From IMG/VR virus record IMGVR_UViG_3300047319_000460, positions 1-33,754 of that record: a DNA stretch of 33,754 bases; one strand, 5' to 3'. A program made the translations under genes and the position numbers. This document shows positions 6,322 through 11,955 of this stretch, one piece after another (the stretch's first letter is position 1; each line of letters begins with the position of its first letter). The notes under the pieces are model-generated. The model did not search any database. It saw nothing but the letters and a program-made list of their open reading frames with translations, and had not been told where the DNA came from. This stretch comes from a virus.

Positions 6322-6540
6322 TCATCGGACCGAGGGAAAGTGAAAGCTGCCGCCTCCTACCAGCACTGATAGCAGTGCAATCAATGCAAGCAGCAAGACG
6401 ATCACCCAGACGCCCTTTTTGACTTGCTCCGGGATTGCAGTAACGAAGCTCTCAATGACCCATATTGCCAGATAGATGATGCCACACAGAACAATCAGGC
6501 CTATTAGAAACCAAAGCACTGAAATTGCCATCGCAACCAT
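6322..6540 (-). CDS. Small membrane protein with two transmembrane helices
   Basis: The start is set by a near-perfect AGGAGG five bases before the ATG. The 72-residue product has two hydrophobic spans (ISVLWFLIGLIVLCGIIYLA and VWVIVLLLALIALLSVLVGG) joined by an amphipathic loop (IWVIESFVTAIPEQVKKG). The hairpin topology and size would suit a second holin or an antiholin, but similar small phage membrane proteins occur far from lysis genes. Its location beside regulatory and replication genes leaves the role open. Confidence 0.65.
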   Translation of the reverse strand: MVAMAISVLWFLIGLIVLCGIIYLAIWVIESFVTAIPEQVKKGVWVIVLLLALIALLSVLVGGGSFHFPSVR

Positions 6541-6585
6541 GTTGGCCTCCTATGTGTCACTCATAACACAGTGGCTGCCTAAAAG

Positions 6586-6777
6586 TTACCGTCTTTTCTT
6601 CCAGTAGCCGATCTTGCCTTCGATGGCCTTCCGGGTCCGGCCAAGAGCCTTGGCGATCTCCTCGTCGCTCTGCTTGAAGAACCGCATAAGGACCGCCCTG
6701 GCCTCCTCCTCCTGGGTCCAGAGCCGACCCCGGCGCTTACCCCAGGTCTCGGCGCGGAAAACCTTGGTGGTCGTCAT
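6586..6777 (-). CDS. Small HTH protein (Myb/SANT or GcrA-like helix-turn-helix)
   Basis: I use the ATG at 6777, which overlaps the upstream stop (ATGA), giving 63 residues rather than the longer frame from 6816. The sequence RLWTQEEEARAVLMRFFKQSDEEIAKALGRTRKAIEGKIGYWKKRR has the W-t-x-E-E start, a DEEIAxxLGRT turn and a basic recognition helix. This is a compact tri-helical DNA-binding domain. Translational coupling to the replication-type gene upstream suggests a regulator or DNA-binding accessory factor. No target can be read from the sequence. Confidence 0.7.
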   Translation of the reverse strand: MTTTKVFRAETWGKRRGRLWTQEEEARAVLMRFFKQSDEEIAKALGRTRKAIEGKIGYWKKRR

Positions 6778-7187
6778 GGGTGCGATTCCACGGGTGGCCA
6801 GGAGGATGGGAACCACCAGCCGAAATTAACGCATGGCGACCCCTTCCCCGTTGTCCTGCGGAGGTACTCCTGCCAAGCGGTCCAGTTCGGTGTCTCCTCG
6901 CTGATGAAGATCTGGGTCACGCCATCCCTGGCGGCCTGGGTGGGCTCATACTGATAGTCCAGCCAGCGTTTGTTTCTGAGCCAGCGCTGGGCTTGCATGA
7001 TGAACGGGGTGTTGTGGTTTGCAGTCTCGGAGGCCGCGTATTTTTTTGCAGCCTCGATGAGATCCTTAGGCGGAATTCCTGACTTCACTGCCTTCTCGAA
7101 TAGAACCTTTGCCGGTTGCTTGGCTTTGTCACCTTTGCGTGGAGGGTAGGAATTCCAGAAAAGCTCAAAATCGTCTATTTCAGGCAT
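6774..7187 (-). CDS. Stand-alone domain like the C-terminus of phage replication initiators
   Basis: The 137-residue protein has DDFELFWNSYPPRKGDKAKQ near its N-terminus and PFIMQAQRWLRNKRWLDY in the middle. The motif FxxFWxxYPxRKGK, later combined with PxxWLxxxRWxD, is typical of the C-terminal part of phage replication or helicase-loader-like proteins (the lambda O-like or DnaT/PriA-loader-associated group). The usual N-terminal winged-helix domain is absent. The start overlaps the stop region of the 63-residue gene upstream by 13 bases. The inferred role is helicase loading or origin recognition, together with its neighbours. Confidence 0.7.
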   Translation of the reverse strand: MPEIDDFELFWNSYPPRKGDKAKQPAKVLFEKAVKSGIPPKDLIEAAKKYAASETANHNTPFIMQAQRWLRNKRWLDYQYEPTQAARDGVTQIFISEETPNWTAWQEYLRRTTGKGSPCVNFGWWFPSSWPPVESHP

Positions 7188-7366
7188 TTTTTAGCTCTCT
7201 CACTAAGCGTTGCCATCCACCTCTGTTCTGCAAGCCTCGCTCTTGCATCGAGGCCATCTCGCGGAGCATCCCTGATCACTCTCCCATTACTCAACACCGC
7301 TCCTGGTGTATATTTTTCCTCAGATTCTTTGAATTTTCGGGCTTTATTCCAATCTATTTTCGACAT
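7175..7366 (-). CDS. Small conserved phage protein (YTPGAVLSNGRVIRDAPRDG)
   Basis: This 63-residue protein has a good ribosome-binding site (GAGGAGATACAGAGA). It is basic and contains EKYTPGAVLSNGRVIRDAPR then DGLDARARLAEQRW and ends in a Lys-rich helix. The first block resembles small proteins next to replication genes in alphaproteobacterial phages. It is the first gene of the leftward group 6586-7366, so its promoter should lie in the non-coding stretch to its right. The function is unknown. Confidence 0.6.
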   Translation of the reverse strand: MSKIDWNKARKFKESEEKYTPGAVLSNGRVIRDAPRDGLDARARLAEQRWMATLSERAKKCLK

Positions 7367-7373
7367 TCTCTGT

Positions 7374-7733
7374 ATCTCCTCAAAAAGTCATACTTTCCCC
7401 TTTCCTTCCCTTGATACCGATGCAGCTCCCTTGGTGTGGAGCAGCTCAGAGGGAAGTAACCTTCAAGGGTTTAATCCGCGCGCTAAATGGGGACAACGCG
7501 CATGGCCACGCAGCCACTTTCCCAGCGGAGGGGGATTACGCCTACGATTGGCTTCTATGGGGCGGGACCACCGGGCGACACCCAACAGCTCAACCGTAAA
7601 TCGACCAATGCTTTCTGTGGAAAGCACAGGATTTTCCGAGTGAGCGGTGTTTTTGGGGTTGCCGGGGGCTAAAGAGATGGGTAAGTAAGGCCCATCGGTT
7701 TGGGTGCTCCAACATTCCAAGTACACCGATCAC
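7374..7733 (+). other. Structured non-coding stretch; candidate rightward small RNA
   Basis: I see no credible gene here. The stretch holds several inverted repeats: GCTTTC-TGTG-GAAAGC (7610-7625), CTGTG-GAAAG-CACAG overlapping it, and GATGGG with CCCATC about 7677-7696. It ends in a strong rightward terminator (7735-7773). Every flanking gene is leftward, so a rightward transcript ending there would be non-coding. It could also hold the leftward promoter for the gene at 7366 or a replication origin. One site, CTTTCCACA on the minus strand near 7620, resembles a DnaA box at 7 of 9 positions. Confidence 0.3.
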
Positions 7734-7734
7734 G

Positions 7735-7773
7735 CCCCCCGGAGGTCTCCACCTCGCGGGGGGTCTTTCTTTT
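7735..7773 (+). terminator. Strong intrinsic terminator, rightward
   Basis: CCCCCC (7735-7740) pairs with GGGGGG (7758-7763), and inside it GAGGT (7742-7746) pairs with ACCTC (7751-7755) around a CTCC loop. G7741 can also pair with C7757, leaving G7756 bulged. The run TCTTTCTTTT (7764-7773) follows on the plus strand. The minus strand has no T-run after the stem, so it works for rightward transcription only. Between it and the RusA stop lies a 7-bp hairpin (CCTACTA with TAGTAGG, 7831-7848). Confidence 0.8.
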
Positions 7774-7840
7774 GTAGGCTTGTCCTATTCCTTCGTCAAT
7801 GCGCTGCCAGAAGCATATTCGAGTCCTCGACCTACTACAT

Positions 7841-8227
7841 CTAGTAGGTACCCTCCAATTCCATCGGACTTACGATCATTCTGGCCCCGTGAGGGGCATC
7901 TGCGGAGCTGCCCCAGACGACATGAAGATCGAGGCACAGACAGTCGTTTCGGACGATCCTCGCCATTTGCAGGAAGTCGGATGACACCTTCTCGTAGTTG
8001 CCGACATCCCTGATCAGCTTGTCAGGGGCATGCAAGATCAGTTTGAGCGAATAATGCTCTGGGATGGATCTGACCGGCATGGAGCTTCGCTGGAGCAGCC
8101 AGTGGCCATTGGCGTTGGTGAGCCAGGAGATGTACTCCTTGGTCCGGTAGACCCTCTTGCCACTACCCCTCCAAATAGAATTGACGCTCGGAGGGAATGG
8201 AAGATCGATAGTGATGGAGTCTTTCAA
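7841..8227 (-). CDS. rusA: RusA-family Holliday junction resolvase
   Basis: The 128-residue length is normal for RusA. The N-terminus ITIDLPFPPSVNSIW is the family signature. The metal-binding set is present as RDVGNYEKVSSD (Asp74, Asn77, Asp84) and RNDCLCLDL (Asp95). The enzyme would cut four-way junctions and so resolve recombination intermediates before packaging. The gene is last in the leftward GcrA/DnaA-like group, and its start lies 65 bases inside the upstream gene. A hairpin (7831-7848) spans its stop codon but lacks a T-run. Confidence 0.88.
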   Translation of the reverse strand: MKDSITIDLPFPPSVNSIWRGSGKRVYRTKEYISWLTNANGHWLLQRSSMPVRSIPEHYSLKLILHAPDKLIRDVGNYEKVSSDFLQMARIVRNDCLCLDLHVVWGSSADAPHGARMIVSPMELEGTY

Positions 8228-8717
8228 GGTACGTCTCCAGCATCTTGACCTCGGCTGCTACCTGGGCATTGCCAGCAATGATTGCTTTGATGCGGTTCCT
8301 GGCATGAAGGATCGAAGTATGGTCCTTGTTCAGGTTCCTGCCTATGGCGGAGAGCGAGGGCTTCTTGGACAGCTTGATGGCAAGGTGAACCACGACAAAG
8401 CGGGCAAAACCAGTGTGGGTCCGCCTGCTTGGACCCCTGATGGCCTCTATCGAGACTCCATAGTGCGTCGAGACGGCCTCTAGAATATCATCAAAGATCA
8501 GGCACTTCCTGGAAGGCGCGAACTGATAGCGCTTTCTGGGTGGCTCCGGAAGCATCTCAAGCATCTTCTTGATCGGTGGATCCGGATTGGGCTCGTCACC
8601 ACGATGCGAGCTGGATTTCTTGGTTAGGTCAATACCAGTGTCATGAACCGCATTCGGCGGGTGTCTGAGCCGGTCCCTGATCTGCTTGGCATTCTCGGTG
8701 ATCTCCTTGATCGTCAT
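8163..8717 (-). CDS. Stand-alone DnaA domain IV protein (phage DnaA-like DNA binder)
   Basis: The start at 8717 overlaps the upstream stop (ATGA), giving 184 residues. Residues 74-160 match DnaA domain IV: FDDILEAVSTHYGVSIEAIRG, a RFVVVHLAIKL helix and the signature GRNLNKDHTSILHAR (residues 126-140), which in DnaA reads GGRDHTTVLHA and binds the DnaA box. The AAA+ ATPase domain is absent. The N-terminal 70 residues are charged and probably flexible. It could mark the phage origin, compete with host DnaA for boxes, or regulate genes. Related short proteins exist in some phages of Alphaproteobacteria. Confidence 0.85.
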   Translation of the reverse strand: MTIKEITENAKQIRDRLRHPPNAVHDTGIDLTKKSSSHRGDEPNPDPPIKKMLEMLPEPPRKRYQFAPSRKCLIFDDILEAVSTHYGVSIEAIRGPSRRTHTGFARFVVVHLAIKLSKKPSLSAIGRNLNKDHTSILHARNRIKAIIAGNAQVAAEVKMLETYLERLHHYRSSIPSERQFYLEG

Positions 8718-9139
8718 CGGCGGCTCCCGGTGTAATAGATGCCCAGATGGTGGGGGCAGAACGACTGATTGGCCGCCTTGGGCTTGGGACAGAACCAAAC
8801 CAGGATTCCGTTGGGATCCCGCCCTTGGACCGACCGGCAGGTGGTGGAATCGGCCTCCAGGAATGGGATGCCATCCTTGGGCCTGGGTTTCGGGGCTGGC
8901 TTTGGCTTGGGCTTGACCATGACCATGGCCCTGACCTTCTCCCGCTTGAAGTGACTTGGATTTTTTCGCTTCTTTCGCTCCGGCAGGTGCAGCCTATGCA
9001 CCTTACCAATAATGGAGTTCTTAGTCGAACCGGGGATCTCCTCGGAAATCCGTGAGGCGGAATACCCGTCCGCCCACATCGTCTTAACTTTCTCGACTTT
9101 ATCAGCGGTCCAGAACCGCCATTCACCGGTACCAGTCAT
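8714..9139 (-). CDS. GcrA-like cell-cycle regulator encoded by phage
   Basis: Residues 7-52 match the GcrA DNA-binding domain (WTADKVEKVKTMWADGYSAS, then RISEEIPGSTKNSIIGKVHRLHL). A Lys/Pro linker follows (KPKPKPAPKPRPK). Residues 91-136 match the C-terminal domain that binds sigma-70 domain 2 (a CRSVQGRDPNG block, then FCPKPKAANQSFCPHHLGIY, with its paired Cys residues). GcrA in Caulobacter and relatives activates promoters carrying methylated GANTC sites. Both domains are present at 141 residues, somewhat shorter than typical host GcrA. The phage copy could redirect host RNA polymerase to phage promoters, or mimic the host protein. Its start overlaps the upstream Cro-like gene by 17 bases. 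Confidence 0.88.
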   Translation of the reverse strand: MTGTGEWRFWTADKVEKVKTMWADGYSASRISEEIPGSTKNSIIGKVHRLHLPERKKRKNPSHFKREKVRAMVMVKPKPKPAPKPRPKDGIPFLEADSTTCRSVQGRDPNGILVWFCPKPKAANQSFCPHHLGIYYTGSRR

Positions 9140-9308
9140 GAGGCTTCACTTTTCCTTTTGTGAGTTTCTGAATCTTCAGCATGGCGGCAGGACGTGGAAT
9201 CCTGATCCGTTGCCGCCACTTGGCCACGGTGGCGAAGGGATAGCCTGACGTTTTGGCAAACTGCGCTGTGCTGATCCCGCGTATTATCAGAAATGTTTCA
9301 AGTGTCAT
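9123..9308 (-). CDS. Cro/YdaS-like helix-turn-helix regulator
   Basis: I use the ATG at 9308, which has AGGAAGTCC before it, giving 61 residues. The sequence TLETFLIIRGISTAQFAKTS, then GYPFATVAKWRQRIRIPRP and MLKIQKLTKGKVKPHDWY, has the layout of small Cro-like proteins: helix-turn-helix, a KW-R-RIP segment and the I-x-x-L-T-x-G-x-V-x-P-x-D-W-Y ending. It is the first gene of the leftward group and faces the rightward operon across a 77-base region with inverted repeats, the usual arrangement of an early switch. Confidence 0.8.
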   Translation of the reverse strand: MTLETFLIIRGISTAQFAKTSGYPFATVAKWRQRIRIPRPAAMLKIQKLTKGKVKPHDWYR

Positions 9309-9320
9309 GGACTTCCTGGT

Positions 9321-9364
9321 AGCCCATTCCGGGCTTGACTGCAACACCCAATTTGGGATATGAA
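9321..9364 (+). promoter_or_regulatory. Rightward promoter with operator-like inverted repeats
   Basis: TTGACT (9335-9340) and TATGAA (9359-9364) are 18 bases apart and could serve as -35 and -10 boxes for the operon starting at 9386. Between them lies CCCAA-T-TTGGG (9347-9357). Just upstream is AGCCC-ATTCC-GGGCT (9321-9335). The two inverted repeats would be natural binding sites for the divergently encoded Cro-like protein, and one would block the promoter. The -10 match is weak (4 of 6). Found by eye only. Confidence 0.45.
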
Positions 9365-9385
9365 CAATTCAACAACGGAGACCAC

Positions 9386-9640
9386 ATGAAACGACCGCGA
9401 CTGATCAAGCAGGCTTTTAAGATCGAGAGCGACGTTCCTACACCACCTCCTGGCTTGGCCAGTTGGCTTAGTTGGCCGTTTGCTAACATGAAGGTTGGTG
9501 ACAGTTTCCTGGTTGGCGAAGATATGAGGTTGACCGCTCGTTGCCGAGGCGCTGCTTCTTACTTCTGCCGTCGCAATGAAGGCACCAAATTCTCAATCCG
9601 CAAGACCCCTGAAGGCTTTCGTTGCTGGAGGGTTAAGTGA
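9386..9640 (+). CDS. Small basic phage protein (KVGDSF...KFSIRKT type)
   Basis: The start at 9386 has ACGGAGACCAC before it and is preferred over the longer frame from 9335, which would run through the promoter. The 84-residue protein contains WPFANMKVGDSFLVGEDMRL, then FCRRNEGTKFSIRKTPEGFR and CWRVK. Proteins with a P-F-x-x-M-x-x-G-D-S-F block followed by a K-F-x-x-R-x-x-x-x-G-x-R-x-W-R-V ending are frequent in early regions of phages. They have no known function to my knowledge. It is the first gene of the rightward operon. Confidence 0.65.
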   Translation: MKRPRLIKQAFKIESDVPTPPPGLASWLSWPFANMKVGDSFLVGEDMRLTARCRGAASYFCRRNEGTKFSIRKTPEGFRCWRVK

Positions 9641-9888
9641 AACATCAAACATTGACGGAATGGGATCGGCTTGTTGCACCGTATCTCTCGGTCATCGGCA
9701 TTCGTGCCAAGCACATTCAGAGTGACGCAAAACAGATTGTCAGTTGGGTCACTATGATGCCTGTAGCTCCTGACTTTCCAACAGAAGCTATCGGTCAACT
9801 TGAGCAAGCTCAGAAGGAGGTACAAGAAGCTGCTGATGCAATAAGAAAAGCACTGAGAAACTATGCTGAGAAAGAGAAAGTAACTTAA
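9637..9888 (+). CDS. Hypothetical helical phage protein (GTG start)
   Basis: The start codon is a GTG that overlaps the previous stop (GTGA), so translation is probably coupled. The 83-residue protein begins MKHQTLTEWDRLVAPYLSVIG and ends in a long Glu/Gln/Ala helix (AIGQLEQAQKEVQEAADAIR) likely to form a coiled coil. I do not recognise a family. Its place between the promoter-proximal gene and the 205-residue gene suggests a role in the early operon. Confidence 0.6.
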   Translation: MKHQTLTEWDRLVAPYLSVIGIRAKHIQSDAKQIVSWVTMMPVAPDFPTEAIGQLEQAQKEVQEAADAIRKALRNYAEKEKVT

Positions 9889-9907
9889 CAACGGAGATTG
9901 AAGTCTT

Positions 9908-10525
9908 ATGGCTAAACAAGGCACAGCTAAGGTTATTGTTATCAAGGAGCCGACCAATGGCGGCGAGGAGCCGATTTCCTTCAGCGAGCCATACTCGGTA
10001 GAGGTGACCATCGAGGGAGCAGCGGATCTGATCTTCCATCGCTGGAATGCCGAAGAGGTTGATGCAAAAGGCGCAGCAGCCAAGAACTCCAAGGCGAAGA
10101 AAACCGACAACGTCGAGAGCTATGTCTACCGTAATGAGGAAGGCTACATCTGCCTTCCTGGTTTGTATCTTCGCGGCTCGATCATCAACGCTGCAAAATT
10201 CCGGCAGGATCCACGCTCGCCACGAAAGAGTGCGATGGATCTCTACAAGGCCGGTATCGTCGCAACCACACACCTTGCCAGCATGGGTACCAAGGAGTGG
10301 GATTACCTCGATAAGTGCCGGGTCACTGTCCAACGTCAGGGCATCAACAGAGTCCGTCCAGCCTTCAGGGCTGGCTGGAAGGCGACTATCGAGCTGATGG
10401 TTTTGTTGCCGGAATATATTGATCGAAATATTTTGCGAGAAACTATTGAAAGTGCTGGTAGATTAGTGGGAATCGGTGATCATCGACCAACATTTGGCCG
10501 ATTTGGCATCGTTAATTACGAGTAA
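9908..10525 (+). CDS. Conserved phage protein, possibly RAMP/Cas7-like in fold
   Basis: The 205-residue protein has YSVEVTIEGAADLIFHRW, a variable loop rich in Lys/Ala, EEGYICLPGLYLRGSIINAA, then RPAFRAGWKATIELMVLLPE and the C-terminal AGRLVGIGDHRPTFGRFGIV. The last part is a Gly-rich loop of the G-x-G-x(n)-G-R-F type, and the first is a beta strand with a mid-protein P-x-x-x-L-R-G-S-I-x-x-A helix. I know this pattern from uncharacterised phage proteins. The order resembles ferredoxin-like RAMP proteins such as Cas7, which bind single-stranded nucleic acid; this is a hypothesis only. It sits directly before the hairpin and the GGNNN array. Confidence 0.6.
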   Translation: MAKQGTAKVIVIKEPTNGGEEPISFSEPYSVEVTIEGAADLIFHRWNAEEVDAKGAAAKNSKAKKTDNVESYVYRNEEGYICLPGLYLRGSIINAAKFRQDPRSPRKSAMDLYKAGIVATTHLASMGTKEWDYLDKCRVTVQRQGINRVRPAFRAGWKATIELMVLLPEYIDRNILRETIESAGRLVGIGDHRPTFGRFGIVNYE

Positions 10526-10538
10526 TCTCAATGCTTTA

Positions 10539-10570
10539 CCTAGACCGTTCCAGAAATGGAGCGGTCTAGG
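10539..10570 (+). other. 14-bp RNA hairpin with GAAA tetraloop
   Basis: CCTAGACCGTTCCA (10539-10552) pairs with TGGAGCGGTCTAGG (10557-10570) around GAAA. Thirteen pairs are Watson-Crick and one is G-U in RNA, so the stem is complete only as plus-strand RNA. GAAA is a stable GNRA loop. No T-run follows, so it is not a standard terminator. It lies 13 bases after the stop at 10525 and 10 bases before the GGNNN array. It may stabilise, process or punctuate the transcript. Confidence 0.75.
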
Positions 10571-10580
10571 TTAAGGCTCT

Positions 10581-11212
10581 GGCATGTTCTGGCGCGGTAG
10601 GGTTAGGACTGGCTTGTTTTGGCAAGGTTGGGCATGGCATGGCGACATCGGGCAAGGTGCGGCGCGGCAAGGCATGGCGGGGTTAGGTAGGGCATGGCGA
10701 TATTTGGTTCGGCAAGGCAAGGCTGGGATTGGCTTGGTGAGGTGCGGATTGGTGAGGCATGGCGATCTTTGGAAGGGTGCGGCATGGCGATATCTGGCAA
10801 GGCTTGGCTAGGTAAGGCATGGCGAGGTTGGGCGAGGCATGTCTGCATAGGGCTAGGTTGGGTAGGGACAGGCGAGGTGTGGTGAGGTGTGGCTTGGCCT
10901 CGGGCAGGGCGTGGTCTGGCGTGGTCTGGGATGGTTAGGTGCGGTGAGGCACGGCTAGGTCTGGCGATCTGTGGCGAGGAGCGGCATGGCTGGGTGAGGT
11001 CAGGTCAGGCGTGGAATGGTTGGGTGAGGCGACATCTGGCAAGGTAGGGCAAGGCCGGGTCGGGTGCGGTGTGGCAAGGCATGGCGATCTGGGGCGAGGC
11101 ATGGCTGGGTGAGGTGTGGTCCGGCCAGGAGAGGCATGGCGCGGCGATACAGGGTGCGGAATGGAGAGGCCCGGTTGGGCGGGGCTAGGCATGGCATGGC
11201 ATGGTGAGGTCC
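10581..11212 (+). repeat. Degenerate pentamer array, GGNNN repeated about 126 times
   Basis: GG recurs every five bases on the plus strand for about 630 bases, while the other three positions vary (often CAT, CGA, TGA, TTG, CAA, TAG). The phase is kept throughout, apart from one two-base slip at 10901-10902. A few pentamers lack GG. Eight of these follow GGCGA, at 10646, 10701, 10766, 10791, 10968, 11033, 11088 and 11148, and read CATCG, TATTT, TCTTT, TATCT, TCTGT, CATCT, TCTGG and TACAG. A period of five is incompatible with ordinary coding, and stops occur in the forward frames. It ends six bases before the next ATG, and its last GAGG acts as the ribosome-binding site. Confidence 0.95.
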
Positions 11213-11217
11213 AATAA

Positions 11218-11955
11218 ATGAACGATGCAGCTATCGGGCATAATTCTCCACCAGGAATGATCGAAATTACTGATCAAACGATGAAAGATATTTCTGCTTG
11301 GATGGCAGAAAATCCAGTTATCAATAGTGAATCTTCTAAAGAAGCCAAGCTTTTCCTCGATAGAGGAAAATTAGCTATCCAGGATATGGAAGATGAGCGC
11401 AAAAAAAGAGTTGGACCACTTAATGACGAAGTCAAAGAAATCAACAATTCATACCGACCAGTCGCCGCAAGAATTTCTAAAGTCGTTGATACGCTATCGG
11501 ATCGACTCACGGCTTTTATTAAAGAAGAAAGACGCATTAGAGAAGAAGCAAATCGAGTTGCTGCTGGACTTGCTAGAGAAGCCGAGATCAAAGCGCGTGA
11601 AGCTGAGCGTCTCGAACGTGAAGCAATTGAGTCAGCTAATCACGGAGAACTTGGAGTTGATGTTGCGGCTCATGTCGCAGATGCCGATATTGCCTTCCGT
11701 GACTTCGAGAAATCCCAAAGAGCAGCAGCCCTCACGGAGAAAGAAACCCACGTCAAAATTACCGGCGGCTTCTCACGAGCGGTCAGCCTCAAGACCAAAG
11801 AAACGCTCGTTGTCGTTGACGCACAAGCCGCACTCCAAGAAATGGGAGCCAACGACGAAATCAAGGAAGCCATCCTGAAGCTGGCACGAGAGTATCGCCG
11901 TGCAACCGGAGACCTTCCTCCTGGAGTCGAAGCGTCATACAGGGAAGAAATATGA
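11218..11955 (+). CDS. Coiled-coil phage protein after the array
   Basis: The 245-residue protein begins MNDAAIGHNSPPGMIEITDQ, an opening I associate with alphaproteobacterial phage proteins. It has a long charged coiled coil (about residues 60-150: DRLTAFIKEERRIREEANRV, then AREAEIKAREAERLEREAIE) and a C-terminal globular part (VSLKTKETLVVVDAQAALQ, then EAILKLAREYRRATGDLPPG). The ribosome-binding GAGG is contributed by the last pentamers of the array, eight bases from the ATG. Codon use is more A-rich than its neighbours. The stop overlaps the next start (ATGA). In similar phages such proteins sit beside recombination and single-strand-binding genes; the role is inferred only. Confidence 0.7.
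   Translation: MNDAAIGHNSPPGMIEITDQTMKDISAWMAENPVINSESSKEAKLFLDRGKLAIQDMEDERKKRVGPLNDEVKEINNSYRPVAARISKVVDTLSDRLTAFIKEERRIREEANRVAAGLAREAEIKAREAERLEREAIESANHGELGVDVAAHVADADIAFRDFEKSQRAAALTEKETHVKITGGFSRAVSLKTKETLVVVDAQAALQEMGANDEIKEAILKLAREYRRATGDLPPGVEASYREEI

Noticed and set aside
5860-6369. Rightward frames of 87 and 169 residues rich in Gly or in Arg/Trp.
   Set aside because: They are reverse-complement shadows of the Pro/Lys-rich tail at 5788-6246.
7433-7480. tRNA-like stretch with a D-arm-like GAGCAGCTCAGAGG and a T-loop-like GGGTTTAATCC.
   Set aside because: No matching acceptor stem and no proper T-arm pairing could be found.
7116-7643. A rightward frame of 175 residues across 7116-7643.
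   Set aside because: It overlaps two well-supported leftward genes, has no ribosome-binding site and no recognisable protein features.
7463-7726. A leftward frame of 87 residues in the non-coding stretch.
   Set aside because: It has no good ribosome-binding site, a composition unlike its neighbours, and lies in a structured region. It cannot be fully excluded.
10584-11197. Open reading frames on both strands inside the GGNNN array (63 to 85 residues).
   Set aside because: They are by-products of the five-base period and low stop frequency. Their proteins are only periodic Gly/Trp/Ala or Pro/Ala/His repeats without a proper start signal.
10581-11212. CRISPR array.
   Set aside because: There are no repeated units of 20-40 bases separated by unique spacers, only a five-base rhythm. 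No cas genes were found.
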